A DNA stretch of 64,000 nucleotides from Syngnathus acus (GCF_901709675.1 NC_051107.1:2349501-2413500); one strand, 5' to 3'; positions 24,187-37,122 are shown, counted from the stretch's first letter. The notes: a model not told the origin generated them from the letters alone. Numbers and translations: made by a program.

Positions 24187-27100
24187 CTATCTGCGAGAGG
24201 AAGCCAGCATGCTGCCCGTGGAGGGCGTGGTTGCCGTGGCGCTGTAATGCGGGTAGTTGTCGTTGGACGGCGGGCCGGCGAGGATGGAGTTGCCGTTGGT
24301 GGGCGAGCAGCTGAGCTGGAGCTGCTGCAGTCGCCGCAGGTACTCGGCGTGCACGGGCTTGTGGCTCTGCAGCACTTTGATGGCCTCCTCCACCGTGAAC
24401 CACTCGCGCTTGCGGCCTGCGGGGGGAGACAGAGGACGGGTGTTGAGAAGTGTACAGACGGCGAGCCACGTTGCTGACAGCTCAGACGTCGCTGCACTTG
24501 AGCTTAGTGGGTTCGGATTTATGTTGACCCACACATGCTATATATTGCAAGGGGTAAACAAACTCCTTGGCGGGTTAGCATACTGAAAGAGAGCCGCCAA
24601 GGTCGAAAAACCGTAAGGAATGTATGCCCCTCCTAAAAATAAAAATGCCGCAGACAATCCCGAAATGTTTATCCTGATTTGATTTTTTAAAAAACGTATG
24701 TACAGGGTCGCCAACTTTCCACTAACAACCCAGACTAAATTTAGCTTCTCTTCAGTATTGCAAGTACTGGTGCTATTTTGTGGCATCTGGATGCCATAGA
24801 ACTATGTTGAAGTGAGTTTGTTTACAGCCCATAGCACTGGATGATATAAAAGTAGTGCTTTGCCGCCATCTCCTGCATCAACAGTCAATTAGTACTTGTG
24901 GATTTGCACTATTTTGCTGTCCCAAACACTATTTCCTTTTTCAGGTGAATTTTTCAGCACAATAGTGAAGATATGTTTCACAAAAATAAAAACATGAGAC
25001 TGTGGGAATTAAATGAAAAAGGCACCTATGTTGACCGAGTCCTCCCAGGCCTCCAGCGTCTCGGTGACGGTCAGCACGTACACGTATGTCCGGTGCTTCC
25101 GATCTTGGTTTTGCTTTTAGGAATGAGAGGGACAACAAAAACAATATTTGAAAAATCAAAAAAAAAAAAAAAACACCTGGGACAGCCATTTTGTTTGAAT
25201 GTATTGTTGCAACAAAATTGACCCAAAAAACTAATTCTAGCAAAATTACGTTCTTGAGATACTAAAAGGTTGCAAAATGTTTTTCCTGGATCACACGGCA
25301 GCATTAATTCTCACCTCAAACACACCAAGCAGACGTCCTAGCTTGCCCTTGACACCAGCCTGAGGAAAAACAAATAGAAAGCTTTTAATGCTTTGTTTGT
25401 TCTGTGTCGATTCATGCTTTTAAATTATATTCCTGTTTCCTTGGCCCAAATCCCATTTAAAAAAATGCCATTAAAATCCCTCTCGGAACGCCTGACGCGA
25501 GTTTATTCACTCGTGCACTTTGGAGAAATCAAGACCTGCTGTTCTACCCGGGCTTTTTGCCAAGCGGGCCCCGCGATCGCTCGGGAATCCTGCGAGGATC
25601 CAAGTTTAGACCGCCGTCATGCCTGAGAAGACAAGGGTCCCGGCAAGCGACACCTCGGCCGCAAATACCCTCAACCTCAGACGCATATCCTGACCTCAGC
25701 CTGCTCAAATGGGATGTGGAGGTGACCTGTTTGCTTATATATATTTTTTTTTTTTCCTCACCTCCTCAAAAACTTCCCGTACCGCCGCTCCACAAGGCTC
25801 CTCCTCGGGCTCCATCCCTCCCCCGGGGACGATCCACTGATCCGGGTGCCGACTGCTGCTGACCAACAACACCTGTGCAAAAAAATAAGCCAAATAAAGC
25901 AATTTTATTTTCTTTCTATGTCATGTCAACAAAACCTAGCATAGGCAGTTTCTACAAGTTGATCAGCAACAAGCGGGGGGGGGGGGGGGGGGTTTGAATT
26001 ACACTAGCTGCAGTGTTTCAGGCATCGGTTTCAGGATGCCTCGGTGACATCGTCGAGACAACACAGCTGCTGTAAACATTAGCACACTTTTGACGCAGGT
26101 ACTATTTAAAAAAAAAAAAAAAAAAACGTGTGTGTATATGCTAACAAGCAGTTAAGCCTCCCTTTAGCAGCTTTTTCCACATTCATAAAAGAATATTTAT
26201 GTTCAGCTGAACTTTTAGAAGGCAACGATTTTGTATCCAGTTGCTTTTATGGCACAGATATACATTGACCAGTGAGTGTATACACGACACCAGATGGGTC
26301 ATGAGGAGCTAAAATTAGCTCAAGGACATACATTTGCAGGCTTGTTATTACAAACTGCTGACTTAAGCTTTGCCAGAGATATGTAGTGACAAATCCACTG
26401 TAAAATAGTACCCCAAAATATTCCAATAAAAAGCAGATTGCAACAGATGGACCCGCATGTGATCGCACATAATTGGAGGAGTTGGCGACCTTAATGGGAT
26501 TTGGGCGACGAGCGAGAGGACTCGGGAGGGTCACGGTGACTGGTGCTTTCTTCCGGACACGTGCAAACATCTTCGGGAAAGTGTCTGTATTGTATTTTTT
26601 TTTTGCATACCAGTGCGGTGGTCCTCAAACTGGGGTCTGCAAAATAATCTATTATTGGGAGAGTTTTGCAATCTGAAAAAGTTAAATACAACTGAACTGT
26701 GTTTGAACAGCAATTATTTCACAAGCCACTAGAGGGAGCCGGTGCACCACTGTCCTATGGCATTTATTGGTTTACATGGTAGTTATATTTAATATGTGTT
26801 AGGATTATTTGGAGAGGGGAAAAATTACTCTCCCTGGAATCAAAAAGTTTGAGAGCCCCATCCAGATGGGTTTACAGTGTACAACAGGTGTAGTGTACAG
26901 TATTGGAAAGGTGCACAACAGAAGAACGTGACCTGCAAGGTGAGAACAAAAAGCCGTATTAGGCACCTCAAGATTTTTTTTTTCTTGGAGATTTGATCCT
27001 TAGCGTCAAAAAAGAGGCGATATGCGAGTACAAAACAAAAGCTGGCATGGTCGGGACAAAACACAAAAGTCCGCCAACGGTTGCCAGGCGCGCGGGGGAC

Positions 27101-29537
27101 AACACGGGGACTCCATTTAGTTTGGCTAGAGGAATGTCGCGAAGCTAATCTACATACTACAAGTGTGTTTAATTTGGACTTGCTGATACGCCAATTCATT
27201 TTATTATCATCGAAAATGGGAATAATGAAAAGAGTCATTATGCGCTAATATTAATTACGATGTCAGTTCGATTAATTGTTCAGCCCTAGTCGAAAGTGTC
27301 AAAACACTCACGACAAAAACAAAATAACTCACACTGTCATGATAGATAGGTCAGAAGGCAAGTGACAGCTGGACTGGTACCCAGGTTGAATTTGGAAAGA
27401 GAGTCAGGATGGGGGGTAAAAAAAAAAAAAAAAAAAATCGAAACCCCAGAAAGTGTTTCCCTGCCTGTTGAGAAATTGACACCAGTTCCCAGAGTGGCGC
27501 TTACTTGCTTGGAGAAGGCGGCACTGGCTCAGTCCTCCAGCCACTTCCAGTAAATCTCCTCAATGGAGAGCTGGTAAATGTTGCGATAAAATTAGCTACA
27601 TGCACGTCGTTTACACTAGTGGAGGTGACAATACGCTCGGCAAAGGTCTGAAGATCTTCGTAGAATTCAGCACACAATTTGATACATGTCTATTATTGTC
27701 ATTTCGTTTAATGACATTTTATTTATCTTAAGTACTAGAGGTATCGGTACTTGGTATTGGTACTCAAAGGACTCTGAATCGCCCCCAGTGACAAAGCGAC
27801 AACAAAACTTCTGAGCAGGATATTCTGGACACCATAAACACCTCATCCAACCCGATGAGGAACGTCTGTAGCTGTCAAATAAAAAAAAAATGGACTCCTA
27901 AATGTCAGATGGAATAGCGATCGCACTTTCACCTGGTATCCACAACTAACAAGTCAATTCTAATAATTGACAAATCATGAGAACTGCATTTGATTCCCAT
28001 CCTGTAGAGTTGCAGGAGTCAACGTGGCTCTTCTTTCACAACAAGCCTCTTGTGTGTCCAGGTGGCGGGGCATTGATGGGGCAAAGTTCAACATGTAAGG
28101 CAGCTTTGGGCCTAAAAATGAGCTCTTTGTTGAGCTTCCTTAAAATGCTTATTGTCCCACAGCCAATAAATATGACATAACTGTCCTCTTTGATTCTTGG
28201 AAGACTTTTTATTTTTGGTAGCATTGACAAAACAAAATATTACAGATGGTAAATGGGCAAAGCGGTAATTCTAGTTTGTCTGTGACTTCACTTTTTGTCC
28301 TGAGGCTGCACAAGTTTCTTTTGTCAATTTACAATCGTGATGAACTGTTGGCCAGTAGATTGGGGATTACAATTTTAATCCAGACCTGCGCCATAATTAT
28401 TCATAAGGAATAACTCATGCAGGTTAGCCAAGAGGTGTTACTTGAATCAGACAACATTGTTATTTCCTACTGCTTCATATTATTATGGTGAGTCATTATT
28501 TTTTATGGTTTGCCCATTTGCTTCTTATTGTGAAATCTTGCTGGGAGACATTTAGGGCGAAAATGCTTGATTTAAGGGTATTGTGACATATTAATGCGAG
28601 TTAGCGTTCCCCTTCATCGGTAACTATAGGTCACAGATAAGAATATCGACGCAAGGGGAGAGTTTTGAAGTCACAACAACTCAAGCCGATCAGCTCATGT
28701 TCGTTATTTACATGCTATGGCCCCTTTAAATCATCATACGCACCAACGCTATGCGCCAAACTGGCGGGTTGAGATGCAGTAAAATACATGAATGCCCTCT
28801 AGTTACTACACGCCTGGATAGTTTTATTATCAATACTGGATGACACTTGATATAAATTATGAATTCAACTCTGATATTAAACGCTAAATACACATGAATA
28901 GATGTGAAAACCCGGTGGACGTGCAAAAAGTGCCTCGCCCCCTCACAAGCGCACGAAATCCTTGGCGGAAGACGAAGAGACACTATTCAAAATAAAAGCT
29001 TCAATTCATAGAGAACTATTGTTCCGATATGATAAATCACGGGAAGTGCATTATTTTGAAAGTCCGAAACCCGAAACAGGGAGAAAAGTGCTACTATTTT
29101 GGAAACCCCAATGACGACGCTGTTTTTTTTTTTGTTTTTTTTTCCTCGACTCCTCAAACTAGCCCAAACTGGATGATCCAAGGCGCATCAGTGGAAAACG
29201 AAGACAAAAACACCTGAAAATAAATGAAATTCGAACCTACATTTACATACGCTGTGACGCATTTAGTGACAATCACACTTCACGTAGGAATTGCTCAAAC
29301 AAATGACGTGATTTGAAGTCACGACCCCAGTTTGTGCGTGATAAACGGCACGTTAGGGACCCAGAAGGCCCCAAAAGTAGCGCCGTGGGTGGCTTCTGTT
29401 CGTAGCGGAGGGCAGCGCACTGCCAAGCGGCTTCCCCTTACCTCGTCTTCACGCTCGTTCCTGAAGCACAGGCACGCCGCTCGCTTCTTGAAACCCTCGC
29501 CGTCGTACGTCCGGGTCTGGTTGGGTTTCAGCTTCAT
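24187..29537 (-). CDS. nudt4: NUDT4, diphosphoinositol polyphosphate phosphohydrolase
   Basis: Nudix hydrolase (DIPP family) that removes the beta-phosphate from diphosphoinositol polyphosphates and cleaves diadenosine polyphosphates. Coding exons: 29442-29537, 25762-25872, 25315-25359, 25026-25113, 24187-24416, giving 189 residues (human 180). The start at 29537 gives MKLKPNQTRTYDGEGFKKR, as in the family. The Nudix box GGGMEPEEEPCGAAVREVFE plus EAG spans the exon 2/3 junction, with the metal-binding REVFEEAG intact. QNQDRKHRTYVYVLTVTE and REWFTVEEAIKVLQSHKPVH follow. Exon 4 uses an AAAAG acceptor with almost no pyrimidine tract, but the frame and residues support it. The start and family sequence favour NUDT4 over NUDT3; the paralogue letter is unknown. 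Confidence 0.95.
26726..26740 (+). promoter_or_regulatory. CTCF-core-like site in nudt4 intron 1
   Basis: CCACTAGAGGGAGCC matches the CTCF core closely. It lies mid-intron, away from simple repeats. Occupancy is unknown. Confidence 0.4.
27180..27290 (-). repeat. hAT-like terminal fragment
   Basis: Read on the minus strand it begins TAGGGCTGAACAATTAATCG. This is about 17 of 20 identical to the word GGGCTGTGCAATTAATCAAA at 51407, and is the kind of end found on many fish hAT elements. No transposase frame remains. The lower boundary is approximate. Confidence 0.45.
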
Positions 29538-30000
29538 CCTTAATGAACTCCTCACCCGATTCAGAACCGGCGACAATTAGGAAATGAATACCAAAATAAA
29601 TGTTAGCAACACAGCCGCCGCATCACCGCCGCCGCTGCTGTCTAAATCCGTAGAGTCATGAGATGAGAAGAGGACTAGTTGGCGCTTTTTTAACTGTTCC
29701 TCGGTTGGTTATAGGTATGTCGTATCTCCAGCTGCTGGTTTAAGTTGTCTGGTAAGCAGTGAATGGAGACCCCCGCCCCCGGCAGGGATTTTATGTAGAC
29801 GGCCCTCCTCTGGGTCCATTTGCGCATGGCCGCTGACTCAATACACATCCGAGTGGAGTTTGACATCTACAAGACACGCCCCGATTGACATAATGCGATC
29901 TCATTGGATGAATTATTGTTGATGGGCGGGGCTCTACGTCAAATAATCGCGATCTGATTGGATGCTTTGTCACCGCTGGTGTCCCGGCATTCCACTGGCA
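29538..30000 (-). promoter_or_regulatory. Candidate nudt4 promoter
   Basis: CpG-containing region upstream of the nudt4 start. It has a GC box (GGGCGGGG) at 29924-29931, two CCAAT boxes in gene orientation near 29903 and 29957, and a second C-rich box near 29770. The transcription start is not resolved. Confidence 0.45.
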
Positions 30001-31284
30001 AAATGCCCTAAAAGATATCAATGGAGGGCAACCATAGAAATTCCCGATCAAATATTTGACAATATAAAAACGCAAAAGCAATCAAAAGATTTAAATGCAT
30101 GTAATGACTCTTCATTCAGTAATATCGTAAAGTTAAAAACACAAAATAATATATCCTCTGATCTTTGGGCAATTCCATGACATCATTGCAGCTTAGTTAC
30201 ACAATTGATACAAAACAAAAAAACAAAAAAAGGAAGGATACACATATCATCACATACAGACAACTTTTACTTTTCAAATAATAAGCCTCAGGCTTAGGTT
30301 GTGTGCAAATGTCAAGAAAATGACACAAGTAAAACACATTTGTCAGTCAAATGTGACATTTGTAGCACTTTAATCACTTTTCCATGTTGGGTGAGTTTCA
30401 CTAGAAAGCTTTAAATGTCAATTCCTGATCAATATTTGTATTCCGGATGTGGTTCAACTACTGAGTAGTGTGAGCTCACTAGCAGGAGCAGATTATTCCC
30501 TTTCACCGACAATAATTGGTCCAAAAAATTATTTCTTTAAAAGAAGCAATCCTTCGACATATACTGACAGACAGAAAAATACATTTACAAGAAAGGCTGA
30601 AATTTGTTATTTGGTTTGTATCAAACTGATCCTGATGAGATCAGCGACTCTTATTTGCAAATGATGCAAGTAAACAGGCACTCCCGCTGACTAAACGCGT
30701 TCAAGTTAAATATGTCGCACATGTCACAACACTCCCACGTTACACTCAGTGTCAGGCAGAAGCTACGCGATAGCAGATGATTGAACAATGCAGTCGCCGC
30801 ACTCATTAACTTCACTCTCACGATAACAAACATATAAATTGAATGAAACGTCGAAATCCTGTCGACCCGAAACACGAGTTAACCTTTCACCTGTTGTCCG
30901 AGGAGGATCCACATCATAAAAGTTGAGATAACAGAAGATGAAAAGGCAGACGGCCCTGAGGGAGACAACAACATTGATCAAAAGTGGGACTTGTTTGTGA
31001 AGTTGCAGGAAATATGCCAGAGGCTGCAAAGGGCCTCTGTTGTTATGAAAATAACTTGTCAGGATTGTAGACACACTTCCCGTCATCTATGATCCGATCA
31101 ATTGTGGTTTTCTAATCCCCTTAAAATCGCCCTTACGCCCCCGCGGAGTATGTCTTGTTGACATTTTTTGTCTTGCTCTAATGTGTTCTTGCTTGTTCCA
31201 ACAGGGAACTGTACTTTTTTTTCCGACCGTTATCAAAACAACACTTATGCACTTCCGTGAAAACCACAATAAACATTATATTGG

Positions 31285-31490
31285 TGTTGACTCCTTTTCA
31301 ACATGAGTTTGAATGCGATTGGTTAATCTGAATCATGATTACATCATCACTTTGATTACATTATCTCAGTAACTCAAAAAATTTTTTTTCCCCCAGTTAA
31401 ATTGAACGAGATATCGTTGAAATCATTTATTTTGGACTCTTCTTTTTTTGAACGTAGCATTTACACAGGGGTGTGTAGACTTTTATAGTC
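31285..31490 (+). repeat. MITE relic with TCTACACACCCCT-type end
   Basis: Ends with AGGGGTGTGTAGACTTTTATA at 31467-31487. This is nearly identical to the right end of the complete element in ints13 intron 4 (52992-53013). Its interior word ATGAGTTTGAATGCGATTGG is typical of this widespread fish element. No matching left end is visible, so it is truncated or decayed. Confidence 0.5.
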
Positions 31491-33395
31491 ACTGTCGATA
31501 AATATAGACACACTAAATTGACCAGACTGACCTTATTGATTTGAATATTGGTGATGTCTGAAACACTCTTGTATTGACTTTTTTTTTTTGTATTGCCTAA
31601 ATGTGATGAGGTGTACTCTGTACTGAGAACAAAATGGTGGCTCTGTTGGGCAATTATGTAATTACCACTAATTATGAATACAATTAAATGAATGTTATTG
31701 GTTAAATTTGGTCAATTTATGTTTACATACAGTGTATGAATTGGATAATAAATCAGATGGACAATAAATTGTCTCATCATTACGGGAAGTGTTTGTTATC
31801 TTCCGGCACAGCAATGGAAAGCAATTTTCAAGTCTCCTTTTAGCCCAAGTGGGAAGGGAGGGGAGGGGGGCAGGACGTCCTCTAGCCACGCTCGCGTCAC
31901 AAGTCGGCAATCGCTAACAACTGGCGCATCATTGTCACTTTCGAACATCAGTTTTAATCTCATTTAGCCGCGATGATCTACTCGGATTACGCAGGGAAAT
32001 CCTCGGCTGATTATCCGGGCCGCCGCGTCTCTATGAACTCGGTGACCTCGAAAGGGAGGCCTACCTGTGGCGACACCTGCTCCACGTTGCTCCTACACAT
32101 GCACAGGAGCGATTTCCATCATGTCCACCAAACTGCTGAATGTCACATTGAGATGCAGAATGTAGCAGCGGACGTGAACTGTGATGTTTGCGCTATTTTC
32201 AGTACGTTTTGCCCGTGACATAACTTGACCTCACATCAGTATTCACACTGCAGCAAAAAAGCTCCCCGTGAAGACATTTTGTCTCAGCCTCATCCCTCCC
32301 TGAGGTGTGGTGCTGATTTATGAATGAGCTGTTATGTAAGGCGAAGGGGGGATAAAACGACTTGAATTCAGGCGATGCATGGATGGAGGCGAGGAGGGAC
32401 TTGAAAATGGGTGTGGAATTCCAGTGATATGTTCAAAGGGATCCCGATTTTTATTGTGGTGCTTTGCGGCATAGTGACAACGCCTTAACGCTATTCATGA
32501 TTTGGGCTGACATTTTAAGTAAACTTGTGATGTCAACATGGGGTAAAGGTGTTTTATCATATGCCAGATAATCGACTTTTGGGTAATATCTGATTTCTCC
32601 AATAATTTTCTTCTACTCGTCCACCAAAGAAAACATGTCATGAAACTATAATAGAATTATGAATTATTTTGAGTTTGTAAATTTTGTTTTGAGGACATCC
32701 TGAGATACCGTCCCTCCCCTGCAAAGAAAAAATATCCTAGAAAAAAAAATCCTTCATGTTTGGGCTGTTTTGGAAAAAAAAAGATGCAAAAACTGCAATT
32801 CACCATCTTCTCCCGCAGGTGGTGCAATTGCTCTAAGAATGGCGTAAGCAGGGTTATTTTCACCCAAAATTGAGTTTTACATTGGATTCAGGCAGTTTTG
32901 TTGCACTAAAGTTGAAGTAATTGGACTCAAAATCAATAAAATGATGACCTGACTGATTTGAGGAGCGTAACTTAAACTTAAACTAAAGTATCGGGTGTTC
33001 AATAAATGCTGAATGGACCCTTGACTGGACGCTTGTCATCACCTGTCAGCCCAAAATGTTTTTTCCCTTTAGTGGGCCACTGAGACTCGATCCAGCCCAA
33101 CTATGTAAAGGATGCTTGCCCGTGACCCACTGACGTCATTGGGTGAGTCGTAATACCATATCACGAGCAAGGTCATCCAAGCAATAAAGGTCACGCGTGA
33201 CAACAAGTCCGGTTTTGATGAGTTAATCATTACTTATTTTTGCGTCGTTCCCTGCAGACCCAAACAATTACTTGGTGTTGCCAGGGGAACCCGATAATAA
33301 ACTTTTACGGAATCACACGATTTAACCTAGATTATTCGTGCTGTACCTGAGAAAGAGACAGTTTGGAGTTTAAATCACAGTAGGTGTTGCTTGTG

Positions 33396-33409
33396 GCGCC
33401 CTCTTGTGG
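33396..33409 (-). promoter_or_regulatory. CTCF-core-like site upstream of nudt4
   Basis: The minus strand reads CCACAAGAGGGCGC, a strong CTCF core match. It lies between nudt4 and ube2n, about 370 bp before the probable ube2n polyadenylation signal. Confidence 0.4.
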
Positions 33410-33768
33410 AAGTCTGTGGAACACAGCAATATAGATATGTTTTTTTCGTTATTAACGTAGCCGCAACCAGAGATTAATCATAATTTTTTGTTTCACTTAC
33501 TTTCATAACGCTTTGGGTCAATTTTCACACAACCGGTCCATTCTATTTGTGGTCAAGCTGTTAAAATGCTGTAGCTCCACCTAGCGGGCAGAATCGTGCA
33601 CTACTCTGCATTTGCAGCCTTTTAAAACATTTCATCTCCCTTCAAGGAAATAGTTTTAGCTTTCAAAAGGGATCACAAAACAAAACATGGCATTAAAAAA
33701 ATCCATTTTGAGTGTATACGCCATAAAAAAAAATTGACAAACGATGCATGTATTAAAAGTAGGACAGC

Positions 33769-33774
33769 TTTAAT
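33769..33774 (-). promoter_or_regulatory. Candidate polyadenylation signal for ube2n
   Basis: The ATTAAA variant on the minus strand about 310 bp past the ube2n stop. I found no AATAAA closer to the stop. Confidence 0.35.
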
Positions 33775-34083
33775 GCATGATGATTTCGTACCAGTGTGCG
33801 CCTGGCATTTCCATGACACTCAACACACATTATTCATCTTAAGACTGTAGTGAGGAGGGTGTCATTCTGTCCATGCATTTAAATAGCAACACAAAGGAAG
33901 ACGAAGGGTGGAAGGAGGGAGCGGCGCAAACACACATTAAACGCATCTTATAAAGGAAAACAAAAAAAAAAAGTCACCCCCAAGGTCTGCAACAGTAGAT
34001 TTCTTTCAAATAGATGTGGACTTATAATCTTATTTTGTCCGTCAATTTCAAACATTGACAGAAGTACGCATCGTTGATCACAT

Positions 34084-35556
34084 TCAGACGCCGGTGCTGC
34101 TACTGTGACGGTCGTTGCTGCAGTTTGCGTACATCTTGGTCCATGCTCGGGCTGCGAGGGAAGGGCAAATAAAGGAATCGTAAGTGGTGAGAAACGGAAG
34201 ATGATTTGGAAAATGACAAACCTGTCTCAATGGCCTTGCTTTCGCTTTTCTTCCACTGCTCGGCGACGTCGTTTGCTAGAGGGTCGTCGGGATTGGGGGC
34301 ACTTAATAAAGCCTGGATGGAAAGCAACACCGTGCGGATTTGCAGCGCCGGAGACCACTTCTCTAAATGAGGAAGGGGAGAGCATTTAAAAACGTACAGT
34401 AAGAACCAAGATAGGGCAAAAAAAAATACGTTTACCTTTCAAAATGTCTAAACAAATTCTCCCCAGTCGGTCAACATTCGGGTGGTAGATTTTCGTCATG
34501 AATCGCACTTTGGGGGCTGCCATAGGGTACTCCTCTGGGAGAAACAGTTCAAGTTTAAAAGTGCCACCTTCGAAGGGTGAGTCTTTGGGTCCGCCGATGT
34601 ACACGTGGAAGTAGCGAGCGTTGCCTTCGTCGGGCGTCGCCATGATGCCGGGTACGGGTTCTTGCATCAACCGCTGCGTCTCCTGAAAACGAGTCGGGAT
34701 TATCGCACGTCACGGTTCATGTGACACTTGTGATAGGAATCCCTCTAGCGAAAGAATGACTTAAGTAATTGACCAAAATGTAATTTTGAAATGGATTCAA
34801 ACATATTTAAATGAAGCTATGCAAAAAGCCAGTTTCCACATTTTCAGGCCTACTCAGAGAGTTAAGTTTGAGCAGAAGTGTGTTAAAAAAATTCATAAAA
34901 ATACTCTTTGCTTTTATGGCCATCATCTCGTTGAATTTTCTCTATTAAAAAGTATATTATACATATTTTAATGTTAATAAAACCTTTCAATTAGCAAAAG
35001 ATGACTTCGACGCTTTCAATGTGAGGTCTGAATGGGAGCATTCAGAGCAACAAGGAAGTAGTTATAGCCGTCAGTTAGCTTTGTTATGCTACTCGCCGTG
35101 AAATCCTGCTAAACTTGATTAAAAGCAGTTTTGGTGGTGTGGTAGTCTGAGCCAAACCCGCTCAATAAACGACCCTGAGTGGGCCTTGATAAGTGACTTA
35201 AACTGAGCCTCGCTATGTGGATTTCTGCAGATATAAGTTGCTAGCCTGGAGAATCTTTCATAGCTCCACTTGAAATGTGACATTATATCCATGTTCCCAC
35301 GACACGATCGCAAATTTATAAAATGGGGAAAAAAATGCAATCAGACGTGGATGATGAGAGGTGAAGGAGCAAAAGTGGCAATCAAAACACACGAGACAGT
35401 TAGCCGCAAAGCTAACCATGCTAACGTCAGGATCCGCGTACCCGAATTTAGCAAAAATGCCCTTTCGCGATGAAATTAACACCGCGGTGCACCACCCACG
35501 TTCAACGGCGCGATGTTGGTTTGTACCTTGAGAATCCTGCGAGGCAAACCAGCCAT
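34084..35556 (-). CDS. ube2n: UBE2N (Ubc13), K63-specific ubiquitin-conjugating enzyme
   Basis: E2 enzyme that works with UBE2V partners to build K63-linked ubiquitin chains in DNA-damage tolerance and innate immune signalling. Coding exons: 35527-35556, 34436-34682, 34222-34362, 34084-34151. It opens [20 protein letters not shown]. It shows the UBC core with the HPN motif ([19 protein letters not shown]), the catalytic Cys in GRICLD, and [15 protein letters not shown]. The protein has 161 residues instead of the very constant 152: after ARAWTKMYA the usual four-residue end is replaced by 13 residues ([13 protein letters not shown]). Some core positions also differ from the near-invariant vertebrate sequence, for example [11 protein letters not shown]. 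All splice sites are GT-AG and the frame is intact, so this is not an obvious pseudogene. Confidence 0.93.
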
Positions 35557-35700
35557 TTTGTGTGGCTTTTTTAGTTTCTTTTTTCTTCCAATATATATAT
35601 TTTGAACCGTGCAAGTCGCCTTCTCCTTAGGCTGGATGGACTGAGCTGCCGGGGCGGGTCCCACCACGCCCGCTTCCGGTTTCGTGTGACGTCACAGAGA
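35557..35700 (-). promoter_or_regulatory. ube2n promoter with GC box, ETS site and CRE
   Basis: Just upstream of the start are GGGGCGGG (35651-35658), an ETS-type CTTCCGGT (35673-35680) and a palindromic CRE TGACGTCA (35687-35694). The cluster is typical of a housekeeping promoter, which fits the gene. Confidence 0.6.
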
Positions 35701-36044
35701 AAAATGCAGTCGGTCAGGACCGTCTGCTTCTTGAGTTTTCAAAAACAAAAACAAAAACAAAAAACAAAAAAAAACAAATTCAGAGACACGCTCCTATGAC
35801 TAACTTGCTCCGACTATACTGTCCATTTTCTTTTGTTCTGATTGATTTCTTCCTCAAAACAAGTATACATGTAAATAAAATATACATTTATATATTTGGT
35901 GATATATCGCTCTGGACTTGTATCAATTTTAATACCTACTTAATTTGAGGAAGTATTAAAATAAGTCATTTTTATTCTATTTGCTTACTTTTTGAAAACC
36001 TATTTTACTCCCAAACAGGATTCTGTTGAGCAAAAAGATGTGTA

Positions 36045-36061
36045 TTTATTTGTAGTTTATT
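36045..36061 (-). promoter_or_regulatory. Tandem polyadenylation signals for mrpl42
   Basis: Two AATAAA hexamers on the minus strand (36045-36050 and 36056-36061), about 40 bp past the mrpl42 stop. This implies a very short 3' UTR. Confidence 0.6.
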
Positions 36062-36098
36062 ATACAGAAACATAGTCATAATATACACATATACACAA

Positions 36099-36955
36099 TT
36101 ATCTGTCCTTTGGCGTTTTCCTCTTCATCCGTCTCATGTGGTACCTATAAACAGCGAGGAAAATCAAGCGTAAGTAGATTTTAAAATATTAGATTTTCCA
36201 CTAAGTGCGCATTGTGCTTTGACTTACTGTCCAACTGGATACCAGCGATGCTTGGTGGTGAAAAACATTTTGCTCAGCTCTTCTATGGTTGGACCCTGTT
36301 TGTCCCTAAGCACCTCCTTGCTCAGGTGGGCCTTCAGAACCTGCTCGTGTGTCTCGGCCGGGCTGCTCAGTGGGTCGGGCCTCTCGATCGGCTGCAGCGG
36401 AGCAAAGAGAAGGTACATCTGATAAGAATGCAATGACTGAAATATGAGTTGTGTCTTTAGAGCACTCCTACCTGGGTGAGCTCATACGGAATATCCACGG
36501 TTGGATGGTAGCAAACAACGGTGTTCCCGTCTGACGTCAAACCGACCTCCACATCACTAATGACAAAATAAAATCAATAAATTACAGTGTATTACAGGTA
36601 CACGATATAAGAAACAAACCTGCAGTCATCAATGGAAGGACCACGGATATTGGACGCATCTCGAAATGGAACCCACAAAGCTGCAAAAAATGACTTATTG
36701 AGATTTCACTCTTATCAAATTTGCATTTAAAATGTCACTTGTAATGTTTTCAATTAGCATTTCAAGCGTTTTTTTCAACGTCAAGGTTAGTGAGTTACCG
36801 TTAGTTTCACTCGCAAATTAAGGCCAGCTGCGTAAGGCATACATTTTAAAATAGAAACAGAAAATAGTATAATTACCTTGGACATGTGGCGATCTGTAAG
36901 AGTTAATAACTGTCGTTATTAGTCTGTTTATTTTGCTCAGGTGACCCGACGCCAT
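36099..36955 (-). CDS. mrpl42: Mitochondrial ribosomal protein mL42
   Basis: Component of the mitochondrial large ribosomal subunit. Coding exons: 36877-36955, 36620-36680, 36472-36556, 36228-36391, 36099-36144, giving 144 residues (human 142). The first about 25 residues ([20 protein letters not shown]) are basic and lack acidic residues, as expected of a mitochondrial targeting sequence. The core matches MRPL42: [20 protein letters not shown], then [19 protein letters not shown], then [19 protein letters not shown] and a KTPKDR end. The same three neighbours (NUDT4, UBE2N, MRPL42) are adjacent in human 12q22, which supports both identity and orthology. Confidence 0.95.
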
Positions 36956-36986
36956 GCTGCTGTTTCCTTGTGTGCTTCACCGTTTG

Positions 36987-36994
36987 TTTCCGGG
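36987..36994. promoter_or_regulatory. ETS-type site, mrpl42 promoter
   Basis: TTTCCGGG 32 bp upstream of the mrpl42 start codon. ETS/NRF-2-type elements are common in promoters of nuclear genes for mitochondrial ribosomal proteins. Confidence 0.4.
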
Positions 36995-37116
36995 TAAACT
37001 CGCATCGCGGAGATTTTACATTGGTTCCGCATTACATTAGTTCCACTTTTACGGGAAGAGGGGGGATGATTGTAAATAAGTTAGTAAATAAGTAAATCGT
37101 TGTAAATAATTCACGT

Positions 37117-37122
37117 TTTATT
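37117..37122 (-). promoter_or_regulatory. Candidate polyadenylation signal for pwp1
   Basis: AATAAA on the minus strand about 510 bp past the pwp1 stop and only about 160 bp upstream of the mrpl42 start. If it is used, the two genes almost touch. Confidence 0.4.

Larger units (their letters stand above)
25873..29441 (-). other. Large first intron of nudt4
   Basis: This 3.57-kb intron is long for the window. It holds a G15 run (25976-25991), poly-A runs near 26107 and 27419, an hAT-like end fragment near 27180-27290 and a strong CTCF-core-like word at 26726-26740. I see no exon with both splice sites and a recognisable product. Confidence 0.6.
30001..33768. other. Intergenic DNA between ube2n and nudt4
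   Basis: No gene seen. AT-rich, with one relic of a fish MITE family near 31285-31490. Somewhat more complex non-coding stretches lie near 31950-32220. A CTCF-core-like word sits at 33396-33409. Short open frames show no family and no splice support. Confidence 0.5.

Noticed and set aside
24064-24477. 137-codon plus-strand open frame
   Set aside because: Antisense shadow of the last nudt4 exon.
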